This document shows, in pieces, positions 41,180-48,271 of a DNA stretch of 64,000 bases. Origin of the DNA: a virus. The stretch's first letter is position 1, and every line of letters starts with the position of its first letter. Where the stretch lies: IMG/VR virus record IMGVR_UViG_3300034093_002316, positions 1 through 64,000 of that record; one strand, 5' to 3'. Made by a program: the position numbers and the translations under genes. The notes under the pieces are model-generated. The model saw nothing but the letters and a program-made list of their open reading frames with translations. It made no database searches and was not told the DNA's origin.

Positions 41180-41388
41180 TATTCTAGAATTTTAATGATT
41201 TTACTTGCATTAACTGCTTTCACTTCGAAGTCAAAATTGTAGCCTTGAAAGTCTTTAACTACTTTAGCTTCTGCCTCTGTTACGGACATTGCTTCTACTA
41301 GATAAGTTTCGGTGACTTTTTTCTCTTTTGTACCTTTTGGGGTATCAAATTCTTGTGTTAATTGTACTTTTGCTGTGTAATAACTCAT
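41179..41388 (-). CDS. DUF4494-like protein
   Basis: 69 residues: MSYYTAKVQLTQEF, then KEKKVTETYLVEAMSVTEAE and AKVVKDFQGYNFDFEVKAVN. The kkVTExYLVeAmSvTEAEa core is the mark of DUF4494, a small family common in Bacteroidota and their phages, of unknown role. Its presence supports the host inference. A late-type motif lies 30 nt upstream. Confidence 0.75.
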   Translation of the reverse strand: MSYYTAKVQLTQEFDTPKGTKEKKVTETYLVEAMSVTEAEAKVVKDFQGYNFDFEVKAVNASKIIKILE

Positions 41389-41418
41389 TTTTTAATTTAT
41401 TAAGGTTTATAACTTATT

Positions 41419-41426
41419 ATAAATAT
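41419..41426 (-). promoter_or_regulatory. Late-type promoter motif ATATTTAT
   Basis: TTATATTTATAATAAG on the coding strand, 30 nt before the ATG of the DUF4494-like gene. Confidence 0.5.
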
Positions 41427-41462
41427 AATAAAATAAATTGAATAATCAAATATTTGTTCAAT

Positions 41463-42260
41463 TTATCTTTTTATGAATTCTTGTAAAGATTTTTTCTTTT
41501 TGTAGTGGTCAAATGACTTACGTATCTCTGCTGGCTTCATTTTTAATGAAGTTTGAAGTGCATAAATTACGTCAATTATCATGTCGATGCGTTCCGAAGC
41601 AGTTTTTGGTGCATTTTTCATGCGATTAATGATTTTTTTCAAATCTTTTAAATACTCTGTAGGTACTTCGTCGATAATTTTTACTGTTTTTTTGATTTTT
41701 TCAGATTTTTCTGATGATTTTGATTTAGACTTACCTTCAACAAGCAAATTTTGTGCAATTATTGCAGATTCTCGCAAAACGTCGCCATATTTTACTACCC
41801 AAGCTAGTTCTGGACCTGGTCCTCCGGGGGGTGGAGCTCCGCCTTCTGCACCTCCACCTTTGCCTTTTTCAATTTTTTCTTTGTCAGCAGCGCCTAAACC
41901 TTTAACATCATCCAAGCTAAGCTGTAATTCTATGGTGTAATCGTTATTACGACCCCATCCAGTATAAGGAACTAGTTTGATTACTTCTTGTCTTAACAAA
42001 TTTAGCAATATTCCTGGATTCAAATTGAATTCTTTGCCGCTTCTAGCTAGAAATTCGCGTATGCCGATATCAGAAATGGAATAAATGACGCCCAGATGCG
42101 TGCTACCATAGGCATCAAATTTTCCTAAAAACTTTTCTTCTGCTGGAGTAAACAACGAATCAACGGCATCTTTACTAGCATTGTCAGTTTCTAACTCCGA
42201 TTGTTCTCGAAGCATCAATTTTAATGTAGTTTCTACTCGTTGATTCAATGTTTTTTTCAT
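41463..42260 (-). CDS. Tagged protein (6), unknown
   Basis: 265 residues. Tag-like start MKKTLNQRVETTLKLMLREQ with M-L-R-E at residues 16-19. The middle is a mixed alpha/beta domain (YGSTHLGVIYSISDIGIREF; NPGILLNLLRQEVIKLVPYT) followed by a Gly/Pro linker (AEGGAPPPGGPGP) and a helical end (TASERIDMIIDVIYALQTSL). The C-terminus HYKKKKSLQEFIKR is again short, basic and amphipathic. No known family; inferred to be head-associated because of the tag. Confidence 0.75.
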   Translation of the reverse strand: MKKTLNQRVETTLKLMLREQSELETDNASKDAVDSLFTPAEEKFLGKFDAYGSTHLGVIYSISDIGIREFLARSGKEFNLNPGILLNLLRQEVIKLVPYTGWGRNNDYTIELQLSLDDVKGLGAADKEKIEKGKGGGAEGGAPPPGGPGPELAWVVKYGDVLRESAIIAQNLLVEGKSKSKSSEKSEKIKKTVKIIDEVPTEYLKDLKKIINRMKNAPKTASERIDMIIDVIYALQTSLKMKPAEIRKSFDHYKKKKSLQEFIKR

Positions 42261-42261
42261 G

Positions 42262-42447
42262 TTACAATGCTTTAGTTTCAGCTAATTGAGTTGAACGATA
42301 TTTCGTTGCCAATTTTTTCATTTCGTTGATAGACTTTCTAGCTATAACTCCTGCTTTCTTAACTCCTTTTGCTTGAAATCTTTCATGGTTTTCTTTAAAT
42401 GTTAACCAATGTGATTCCAATACTTCGTAAATTTCTTGTGATGTCAT
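42262..42447 (-). CDS. Histone H1-like (Hc1-type) DNA-binding protein
   Basis: 61 residues: ESHWLTFKENHERFQAKGVK, then KAGVIARKSINEMKKLATKY and RSTQLAETKAL. The KG-x-KxAG-x-xARKsinElkKLa-x-yR pattern is the core of the small Hc1/histone-H1-like proteins of Bacteroidota. These coat DNA through Lys/Arg contacts. A phage copy could condense phage or host DNA. A late-type motif lies 20 nt upstream, so it is probably made late. Confidence 0.7.
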   Translation of the reverse strand: MTSQEIYEVLESHWLTFKENHERFQAKGVKKAGVIARKSINEMKKLATKYRSTQLAETKAL

Positions 42448-42467
42448 ATTAACCTTTTTTATTTATT

Positions 42468-42475
42468 ATAAATAT
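42468..42475 (-). promoter_or_regulatory. Late-type promoter motif ATATTTAT
   Basis: CATATTTATAATAAATAAAA on the coding strand, 20 nt before the ATG of the Hc1-like gene; AAAAAAGGTTAAT follows. Confidence 0.5.
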
Positions 42476-42476
42476 G

Positions 42477-42671
42477 TTACTGTACAAAACGGTCCATAAA
42501 TGCATTTATGTTTTGATCAGAAACTTTTAATGTAGTGTAACCATCTAATTCCATGTAAATGATATTGTCATGTTGATATATTTGTTGTATGCACGCACAA
42601 TTAACATAACGTTGTTCAATAACGTCGTTAGCTGTTATAACATTAACCAATATAAACATGTTATGTTTCAT
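42477..42671 (-). CDS. Small beta-rich protein
   Basis: 64 residues: MKHNMFILVNVITANDVIEQ, RYVNCACIQQIYQHDNIIYM and ELDGYTTLKVSDQNINAFMD. Alternating strands and a final helix; Cys25 and Cys27 form a CxC. No family recognised. It starts one base before the end of the upstream gene (coupled) and lies with the ferritin-like gene cluster. Confidence 0.65.
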   Translation of the reverse strand: MKHNMFILVNVITANDVIEQRYVNCACIQQIYQHDNIIYMELDGYTTLKVSDQNINAFMDRFVQ

Positions 42672-43249
42672 TAATCACCGGTCCATTTACCACCCATGTA
42701 ACCTTTAGATGGACTTCCTCCTGGCATACTGTAAGGATCCATTCCGGTACCGCTACTAATATCAACATCTAATTTAGGCGCATCTTCAATATCTTTAAAA
42801 TTGATTCGAACACCTCGTTCGATTAATTCTGCAATAACTTTTGCTATGTAATATTGAGACGGATTTCCTTGTTCTAAAAATTTGATTACTCCATCAACAG
42901 ACTGTCGTGCTTCCGGATATAATATTCCAGATCCTAATTTAGTTCTATTAGTTTTCATCCACTCTGCTAATTTAGATTTTGATACTCTTTTTGGTAAAGC
43001 AAAATCCGATAAGTTTATACGATTAGTTATAGTGTCTGGAATTCGCATCCAATCCATATTCGCATATTCATCTGCAAAATCCGGTCCCATATCATCATCA
43101 GCAGATGATAATGCTACTCGACGTAATGGTTCTGGCATATTGTTCCACATTTCATTTTCGTTGTATTCTCTTAAGATACGTTTTGCACGAACTAATTCTT
43201 CTTTAAGAATTTGTACATGTTTTGGATTTTTAAAATCAAATATTTTCAT
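42671..43249 (-). CDS. Unknown protein with basic helical N-terminus and L-x-E site (7)
   Basis: 192 residues from the ATG at 43249; a TTG six codons further up overlaps the ferritin-like gene. The start MKIFDFKNPKHVQILKEELV then RAKRILREYNENEMWNN contains L-R-E at about residues 26-28, a longer version of the tag seen elsewhere. The body includes SKSKLAEWMKTNRTKLGSGI and IAKVIAELIERGVRINFKDI, then a Gly/Ser-rich tail (SSGTGMDPYSMPGGSPSKGY). No known domain. Cotranscribed with the ferritin-like gene, which ends 1 nt before this ATG. Confidence 0.7.
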   Translation of the reverse strand: MKIFDFKNPKHVQILKEELVRAKRILREYNENEMWNNMPEPLRRVALSSADDDMGPDFADEYANMDWMRIPDTITNRINLSDFALPKRVSKSKLAEWMKTNRTKLGSGILYPEARQSVDGVIKFLEQGNPSQYYIAKVIAELIERGVRINFKDIEDAPKLDVDISSGTGMDPYSMPGGSPSKGYMGGKWTGD

Positions 43250-43250
43250 G

Positions 43251-43625
43251 TTATTGTAGGTTTTCAAGTTTATAAATAGTAGTATAAATCAAATCTTTGA
43301 ATGCGTCCAATTGATTAATAATGTTCGTATCTTCTTTAGGTATTTTAGTATAAGATCTATCTACATATGTTGCTAATGCTTTAAAATATTTAATTGCGGT
43401 ATCTTGTCCGTATTCATCAAATTTTTCTGCCGGGACAAAACCTTTAAGTATTCCATGTTTACCTTGATATGCTTCTACTAACGCATCTAACATATCAGGA
43501 ATTGCATCATAATATTTACATAAAGCTTTATGCGCAGCAAAAGATCCCGGTCCGGTTGTTTGCCAATGGAATACGTGTGCTTGGTCTCTAGATGCCATTA
43601 GCGTTGATATTAATTTTTCAAACAT
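43251..43625 (-). CDS. Ferritin-like (Dps-related) phage protein, DUF5856-type
   Basis: 124 residues. The first helix SRDQAHVFHWQTTGPGSFAA (about 12-31) carries the His and aromatic pattern of Dps-like ferroxidase helices, and CKYYDAIPDMLDALVEAYQG (about 36-55) supplies the Asp/Glu of the partner helix. A compact four-helix arrangement is expected. Such proteins occur in many T4-like phages; iron storage or protection of DNA from oxidation is possible, but a complete ferroxidase site cannot be assigned by eye. Confidence 0.8.
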   Translation of the reverse strand: MFEKLISTLMASRDQAHVFHWQTTGPGSFAAHKALCKYYDAIPDMLDALVEAYQGKHGILKGFVPAEKFDEYGQDTAIKYFKALATYVDRSYTKIPKEDTNIINQLDAFKDLIYTTIYKLENLQ

Positions 43626-43628
43626 TGT

Positions 43629-44840
43629 TTACCTTTTTAATAGTTTTTTTAATTTTATGTTAGATATTGATTCCGTTACAGTTTCTCCGCCAGCAGCTAA
43701 CACATAATTAGCTTCTTTGTTTCTTCGTTTTTTATTTACTCCACTATTATCGCCTTCACGTGCGCGAATTGCATCTGCAATTGCTTGTATGTCTTCTGAC
43801 TGTGCTGCGGTTTTTATAGAATTAGGCAATGACCCGTAATTGTATGCAACAGATACTAATGCTGCAACAACTCCAGCTGGTAAATCAGCCGAATTGATAG
43901 CTCGTATCGTTTGTGGAATAAATTCGTTTTCTAAACGACGCTTTAAATCGCGCGCGGCATCGTCTTGTGTTATAACAATACTAGGCCGCACTGATCGATT
44001 GCTACCTAATCGTATAACATCACCATCTGCTGTAGTTATTGTACTACTACCATGTCCAATTCTCCAAGCATTAACGTCCCATCCTGGTTCTGCAGAAAAT
44101 CCTTCAAACCTAGCTAATAAACGAGTTGCTTGATTTTCCAAACTGTCTGAAAAATTTGCTCCCGATACTATATCCGAAGTGTCAACAAATATTGGTTTAG
44201 ATAAAGATATTTTTTTCGTTTTTGTTTTTAACTTCGCATCTATAGGTTCGATATCGTAATCTTTAACAAGTTTATACCATTTATCTGATAATTCTTGATG
44301 TCCATTTGAATTTAATTCAGTACCATCACTTTCAAAATATGATGAATTAAATTCGGATAAATCAATTACATCGTCGGTAATACGTTGCGACGCAACCCAT
44401 TCCGATAATTCTTGTAATTCTTGTAATTCGGAATCGTCTGCAGAATCTATATCCATTGAAATAGGATTGGTTATTGCAATAACTTTGTTTACGTGTTGTT
44501 TTGCAAATTTAAATATTTCTTCAAGAATCCTAGTAGTTCTACTTACGTTTTTATTTATTGAATTGCTAACCATGATGCTAACTACATCATATTTATCTAA
44601 TTCTATAGCACGTCTTACCGTTTTAGCTAAATCTATAACATCCATGTTAGCTTTTGCTACAATATCTCCGGTTACATATTCAGCTTCTAATAAATTGTTA
44701 GCATAGCTAATATCATCTCCAGTTTGTTCGTCACCGATAAACAATACATTGACTTTTTGGTTAGTATCATTTCCGGATAATACATCTGCTAACGGAGTTT
44801 CGTTAATGTCAGATTCTAATATTTGTTTTAAACGTATCAT
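43629..44840 (-). CDS. Tagged (8) SGNH-like plus GH24 lysozyme protein
   Basis: 403 residues. Tag MIRLKQILESD (I-L-E at 7-9). Residues 30-190 resemble an SGNH hydrolase: VNVLFIGDEQTGDD (30-43) stands at the catalytic-serine block but has Glu in place of Ser, and SDGTELNSNGHQ (171-182) matches the Asp-His block. From about residue 235 a T4-type muramidase domain follows: LLARFEGFSAEPGW (241-254, catalytic Glu246), WRIGHGSSTI (259-268), VAYNYGSLPN (331-340) and KRRNKEANYVL (371-381). The C-terminus ISNIKLKKLLKR repeats the tag-like pattern. It would cut peptidoglycan; the tag suggests it enters the head or is processed. It overlaps the upstream small gene by ATGA. Confidence 0.85.
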   Translation of the reverse strand: MIRLKQILESDINETPLADVLSGNDTNQKVNVLFIGDEQTGDDISYANNLLEAEYVTGDIVAKANMDVIDLAKTVRRAIELDKYDVVSIMVSNSINKNVSRTTRILEEIFKFAKQHVNKVIAITNPISMDIDSADDSELQELQELSEWVASQRITDDVIDLSEFNSSYFESDGTELNSNGHQELSDKWYKLVKDYDIEPIDAKLKTKTKKISLSKPIFVDTSDIVSGANFSDSLENQATRLLARFEGFSAEPGWDVNAWRIGHGSSTITTADGDVIRLGSNRSVRPSIVITQDDAARDLKRRLENEFIPQTIRAINSADLPAGVVAALVSVAYNYGSLPNSIKTAAQSEDIQAIADAIRAREGDNSGVNKKRRNKEANYVLAAGGETVTESISNIKLKKLLKR

Positions 44841-44983
44841 CTGCCTTGTGCTACATATGGTTTAACGTAATTAGTCGCATTTTTGCTAGCACTTCTTTTA
44901 GTTTTAGCATGAATACCTGGTCTTTTTACCTTTGATTTTTTAATGTGTACTTTTACGTTGTTTGTTTTAGTTTTTGCTGCCAT
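44837..44983 (-). CDS. Small basic protein
   Basis: 48 residues, strongly basic: MAAKTKTNNVKVHIKKSKVK, RPGIHAKTKRSASKNATNYV and KPYVAQGR. It resembles a small Lys-rich protein seen in other Bacteroidota phages; the composition suggests nucleic-acid binding. It is coupled by ATGA to the lysozyme gene and follows a late-type motif 55 nt upstream. Confidence 0.7.
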   Translation of the reverse strand: MAAKTKTNNVKVHIKKSKVKRPGIHAKTKRSASKNATNYVKPYVAQGR

Positions 44984-45038
44984 TACATTTTCCTTTTGTT
45001 ATAACATGGTAACTAATTGAAAAACGTAACTATTTAAT

Positions 45039-45046
45039 ATAAATAT
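45039..45046 (-). promoter_or_regulatory. Late-type promoter motif ATATTTAT
   Basis: GATATTTATATTAAATAG on the coding strand, 55 nt before the ATG of the basic protein and just after the terminator of the preceding unit. Confidence 0.5.
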
Positions 45047-45053
45047 CAAACAA

Positions 45054-45082
45054 TAAAAAAACCTGATGCTTTCACACCAGGT
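45054..45082 (-). terminator. Rho-independent terminator
   Basis: On the minus strand ACCTG (45078-45082 complement) pairs with CAGGT (45061-45065 complement) around a 12-nt loop and is followed by seven U; it ends the transcript of the acidic tagged gene. Confidence 0.75.
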
Positions 45083-45116
45083 CCTAACTATATTCGCCTA
45101 AGGTAGCAGACGTTCT

Positions 45117-45848
45117 TTATTTTTTAAATGTTTCTCGCAAAATGTAATCGTTGCCTTTAAGATTTCGAAGGATTCTATCTTCTAAAGGAAGTGTGCGCAT
45201 TTCTTGTAATCCGCCTTTTGTAATTAAAGAGGATTCGTTTTTATGCATCTTGTCTTTGATTGAATCAATTTGATCGTCAATGTGTTGCAAAGCTTCTCCG
45301 TAATAATCGGCTACTGGTCCTCCTTCCGGTTCAGCTTCTTGTTCCATATCAAACTCAATTTGTTTGCGTTGTGCTTTAAGTGCCGCTAATTTTTCACGAT
45401 AAAAATCGCTAGGAGCTTTTTCTGAAGATTTGCTAGAGTTAGGCATGTTACTTGATTTCGTACCAGTTGCCATTTGTGAAGTGTTAAATTGACGTTGCCA
45501 TCTTTGTTGAGGCGTATTCCAACGTGCATCAATCTCTTCATCGGACAATTCATTGATAGATTCATTTTTAGCTTTTTTATCTTTAAAAGCTTTTTTCATC
45601 GATTCCTCTTCATCACCATCTCCGTCTGCATCAATATAATCTGGTTTAGCCGATTCGTCTACTTCTTCTTCATGTTCAACTTCATCCTCAACGTCTTCAG
45701 AATCGCCGGTAAACGGCATATTCAATTCTGCTTGTTCTCGCATTTTGGCTTCATATGCTGCAGTTGTATCAGCTATGGTAGGCAAAGACCCATCTGCTTT
45801 ACGTTCCCACGCAAAACCTTCAGCTAATATGTTTTTAAGTTTTATCAC
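45117..45848 (-). CDS. Tagged acidic protein (9)
   Basis: 243 residues. Tag MIKLKNILAEGFAWERKADG (L-A-E at 8-10). The next section is very acidic (DSEDVEDEVEHEEEVDES; DADGDGDEEE), followed by charged helices (FYREKLAALKAQRKQIEFDM) and a C-terminal helix GNDYILRETFKK. Acidic, proteolysable proteins with such a tag resemble scaffold or internal proteins of T4 heads. It has its own late-type promoter and a terminator, so it is monocistronic and probably made in quantity. Confidence 0.8.
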   Translation of the reverse strand: MIKLKNILAEGFAWERKADGSLPTIADTTAAYEAKMREQAELNMPFTGDSEDVEDEVEHEEEVDESAKPDYIDADGDGDEEESMKKAFKDKKAKNESINELSDEEIDARWNTPQQRWQRQFNTSQMATGTKSSNMPNSSKSSEKAPSDFYREKLAALKAQRKQIEFDMEQEAEPEGGPVADYYGEALQHIDDQIDSIKDKMHKNESSLITKGGLQEMRTLPLEDRILRNLKGNDYILRETFKK

Positions 45849-45864
45849 GGTTATTCCTTTTAGT

Positions 45865-45872
45865 ATAAATAT
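45865..45872 (-). promoter_or_regulatory. Late-type promoter motif ATATTTAT
   Basis: ATATATTTATACTAAAAGG on the coding strand, 16 nt before the ATG of the acidic tagged gene. Confidence 0.5.
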
Positions 45873-45882
45873 ATTAACGTTA

Positions 45883-46335
45883 TCATTTTATATGTGCATC
45901 AAAGCAAAACAACTTACGCATTCGATTTATTTCACGCGCACTTATATCAAAGTTCATGCTTAATGCATTAAGAGTTGAATCAAAATCATGTTTATCGTGT
46001 TGTTGTTTATATGCATCATGTTCTGTATCTACTAAATGTTTTGCATCAGCAATTGCATTTAATAATGCATCATAACATTGCAATACATTTTCAATCGCAT
46101 TTTGAGTATCTGGAAACATGTTAACGGTTACTTGTTTCAATTCAATTAATTTCCAACCAGAATTCAAACAGTGTTGAAACATACCTGTCGGATCTAATAA
46201 ATGTTCTCCCGATGCATCGGCTGAAATTTCTCGGCTGCCGTTTGATTTGGGCAATTTAGAATTAAGCAACGTATAAGTATAACGTTGATTGGGTTGAACT
46301 TGTTTAACGGTTACGATTACATTTTGTCTTTTCAT
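45883..46335 (-). CDS. Hypothetical early protein
   Basis: 150 residues. The start MKRQNVIVTVKQVQPNQRYT is beta-rich, then a segment SADASGEHLLDPTGMFQHCL and a long helical end (AIADAKHLVDTEHDAYKQQH; FDISAREINRMRKLF). Family not recognised. It has a TTGACA-class early promoter although it lies among late-type genes, so it marks the edge of the early-gene regulon. Confidence 0.7.
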   Translation of the reverse strand: MKRQNVIVTVKQVQPNQRYTYTLLNSKLPKSNGSREISADASGEHLLDPTGMFQHCLNSGWKLIELKQVTVNMFPDTQNAIENVLQCYDALLNAIADAKHLVDTEHDAYKQQHDKHDFDSTLNALSMNFDISAREINRMRKLFCFDAHIK

Positions 46336-46361
46336 AGCTTATTGTTTTAAATTATTTAAAA

Positions 46362-46392
46362 TAAAGATAATAAAAAAACTCGTACGTGTCAA
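46362..46392 (-). promoter_or_regulatory. Early-type promoter, TTGACA class
   Basis: -35 TTGACA (46387-46392), 17-nt spacer, -10 TATCTTTA (46362-46369); 26 nt to the ATG at 46335. An A-tract with GTTTT precedes the -35. Confidence 0.7.
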
Positions 46393-46492
46393 GCAAAACG
46401 TAAAAAAAGTTTAAGTACGTTTGTTTATGCATAGTATATAGTGCGCCCTTCCAGGTCCGCACGGAACGCTTCCAGCACCGCACAAGCCGTTT

Positions 46493-47017
46493 TTAATTTG
46501 CGTCGTCCGCAACACCAGACGCATCATACTTGTTAGTTCGCACCAACCAAAGCTTACCGTTGCGATCCAACACCGTGTACCCAGCAGAAGCAACAGACGC
46601 CGAATTAGCTTGAAGCATGCTTCTATATATGCGAGTCTTTTGAAGATCCTTCGCAGTACTAGTAGTATCCGATCCCGTAATGTCGATTGCCATGGGAGCA
46701 TAGATTCTCGCAAAGTCCATGATGGCTTCTGCCGCAGTTCGCAACAGCCGTAAATAATTGATGTTACCCGACGCCGCACTACGTGCATGCGATACGGTGA
46801 ATCCTTCTCTGCTACGATCTTGCGACATCATGGCAAATGACCATTCTCCGCCATCCATGTGCGATGTGCGAACAAAAGCAAATATCATGGGTTCGTTGTC
46901 CGCCATGATGCGGGCCTCCCAATGATGAGTGCCTTCTTGCGTCCATGTAAATTGCGTAGCATATGGTTGTATGTTACGCAGTGTGATTTCCGTGATTAAG
47001 TCTCGTAGTCGTATCAT
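46493..47017 (-). CDS. Tagged protein (10), unknown
   Basis: 174 residues. Tag MIRLRDLITEITLRNIQPYA (I-T-E at 8-10). The body is alpha/beta: HHWEARIMADNEPMIFAFVR, GEWSFAMMSQDRSREGFTVS, then a helix (NYLRLLRTAAEAIMDFARIY) and APMAIDITGSDTTSTAKDLQ plus RIYRSMLQANSASVASAGYT. The order recalls small transferase-like folds but no catalytic motif can be named. The base composition is clearly richer in G+C than genes on the left. Coupled in direction with the next tagged gene. Confidence 0.75.
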   Translation of the reverse strand: MIRLRDLITEITLRNIQPYATQFTWTQEGTHHWEARIMADNEPMIFAFVRTSHMDGGEWSFAMMSQDRSREGFTVSHARSAASGNINYLRLLRTAAEAIMDFARIYAPMAIDITGSDTTSTAKDLQKTRIYRSMLQANSASVASAGYTVLDRNGKLWLVRTNKYDASGVADDAN

Positions 47018-47028
47018 GATGTTGTCGT

Positions 47029-47370
47029 TTAATAGTTTAATCCGGTTTCGATGCGTTCCGCTAGGGTAGTAGCATTTTCATTGACAATGTCATAATCCGT
47101 GGCTTCCGATGTAGCATACTCGCGAATAGTAGCACGAGTGTTGTTGATGTATTCCAAGTATGCATCAGCCAATATCTCAGCATTGTTCTTAAGTATCATT
47201 TTAGCTTCATCCGACAACCCCATGTAATTTGTAGAACTCAAATCCATTTGTAGCGCTTTGAATGCCGCTTCTTGTTGTGATAACGCGTCTTCGATGCCAA
47301 CGGTATCAACACGTTGTTCCGTGATGCGATGACGTGTGTTTTCTAGTAATAGGTCTTTTAATCGTTTCAT
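47029..47370 (-). CDS. Tagged helical protein (11)
   Basis: 113 residues. Tag MKRLKDLLLENTRHRITEQR with two processing-like sites (L-L-E at 8-10 and I-T-E at 16-18). The rest is helical: DALSQQEAAFKALQMDLSST, LKNNAEILADAYLEYINNTR, ending in TTLAERIETGLNY. No known family. It precedes another tagged gene by 11 nt, and nothing between them looks like a promoter, so the pair is cotranscribed. Confidence 0.75.
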   Translation of the reverse strand: MKRLKDLLLENTRHRITEQRVDTVGIEDALSQQEAAFKALQMDLSSTNYMGLSDEAKMILKNNAEILADAYLEYINNTRATIREYATSEATDYDIVNENATTLAERIETGLNY

Positions 47371-47757
47371 ATTAATATATATCAGTTTCCGCTGAAACGC
47401 TGGAAACGGGAATCGGCCGCAACATGTACGTTAAGGAGAGATTCTAGAGTTGTTCTTAGTATGGGTACTAGCTACGTGCTAGGGAATTCTAAGCTATATT
47501 AATAGTACATGTACTAGGGAGGCTTGTATGACACCGTCATATTCAATAAAGAGACCCTATATAGCAAAATTTCTCCCCGTGCAAGGAAAATATATATAAC
47601 CACCCGCATCAATCAGGGGGTGCCTTACCCCTTTAACGAAACCCTCCCCACCCCCCCAGAACAAGGGGGGTCTATGGGGTCAAATCAGGGGGGGCTATAC
47701 CCCATGTTGTTAGGGGGGCTACCTACCCCCCTTTACTAGTACTATATGTGGTTCTGC
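47371..47757. other. Gene-free boundary region with palindromes and G/C-run hairpins
   Basis: 387 bp without a supported gene. Left part: an inverted repeat GTTTCC/GGAAAC near 47388-47410, CTAG-flanked ACTAGCTACGTGCTAG near 47468-47483 and the palindrome AGTACATGTACT near 47505-47516. Right part (47614-47731): five G-runs of four to seven alternating with C-runs, able to form several hairpins. A plus-strand open frame crosses the right part but has no start context. The region divides the tagged-protein cluster from the early-gene block. Confidence 0.6.
47614..47731. repeat. G-run/C-run hairpin cluster
   Basis: Three imperfect units of the form TCAGGGGG...CCCC. Plus-strand G-runs at 47616-47620, 47665-47670, 47676-47679, 47688-47694 and 47713-47718 with C-runs at 47628-47631, 47646-47657, 47700-47703 and 47726-47731. 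The content is extreme for this AT-rich genome and could form hairpins or a G-quadruplex. Confidence 0.7.
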
Positions 47758-48000
47758 TTAACCTCGAATGCGTTCTATGATTATGCGGGTTGCTTCTTCT
47801 GCTTCTGGCAATGTGTGGTCTGCTTGTATGCCTAGGGACTCCATCATGTTGTGAACAGTGGCCCATCGTGCACGCAGCGTGCCAACCAATTCATCTTCGT
47901 GGCCATATCGCTGTTCGGCTTGCTTTAACTCTAACCACATCATGGCGTCTGTCTTTTGAATCTCTGTTACCATTGCTGCTTTTGTCATTGTCTTTTTCAT
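47758..48000 (-). CDS. Small helical early protein
   Basis: 80 residues, mostly helix: MKKTMTKAAMVTEIQKTDAM, MWLELKQAEQRYGHEDELVG, TLRARWATVHNMMESLGIQA, then a short acidic helix. Family not recognised. The leader AAGAGAGATATG is the shared early start context, but the preceding promoter is less regular than that of its neighbours (TATAATAT about 40 nt upstream). Confidence 0.7.
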   Translation of the reverse strand: MKKTMTKAAMVTEIQKTDAMMWLELKQAEQRYGHEDELVGTLRARWATVHNMMESLGIQADHTLPEAEEATRIIIERIRG

Positions 48001-48045
48001 ATCTCTCTTGTTACGTATTATTACTCTACTCTCTCTTATATTATA

Positions 48046-48249
48046 TTACTTGCTTAGTGCTTTAAGGCATTCCGGACATCCTACTTCTTCTATTCCGGCA
48101 GCGGCTGCGTGGTTGCTACTTAATGCTGGTGTACCACATAGGTTGCCTTTGCCGGATAAATATGCATGTGCCGTATTGGTCCACACATTGCCTTTGTTAC
48201 CGAAAATCATAAACCCTTTTCCTAACTCTTTTACATTTACCTTTGTCAT
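48046..48249 (-). CDS. Small early protein with C-terminal CxxC
   Basis: 67 residues: MTKVNVKELGKGFMIFGNKG, NVWTNTAHAYLSGKGNLCGT and PALSSNHAAAAGIEEVGCPE plus CLKALSK. Cys38 and the GCPEC pair could hold a metal with the nearby His. No family recognised. It has a textbook early promoter and an AAAGAGAGAGATATG leader, so it is probably expressed right after infection. Confidence 0.7.
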   Translation of the reverse strand: MTKVNVKELGKGFMIFGNKGNVWTNTAHAYLSGKGNLCGTPALSSNHAAAAGIEEVGCPECLKALSK

Positions 48250-48271
48250 ATCTCTCTCTTTTTAATTTATA

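Noticed and set aside
46411-46788. Minus-strand frame overlapping tagged protein 10
   Set aside because: Arg/Leu-rich shifted reading of the same DNA; the tag, start codon and length support the other frame.
47524-47739. Plus-strand open frame across the G/C-run cluster
   Set aside because: It lacks a promoter or leader, the composition is driven by the G/C runs, and all neighbours run on the other strand.
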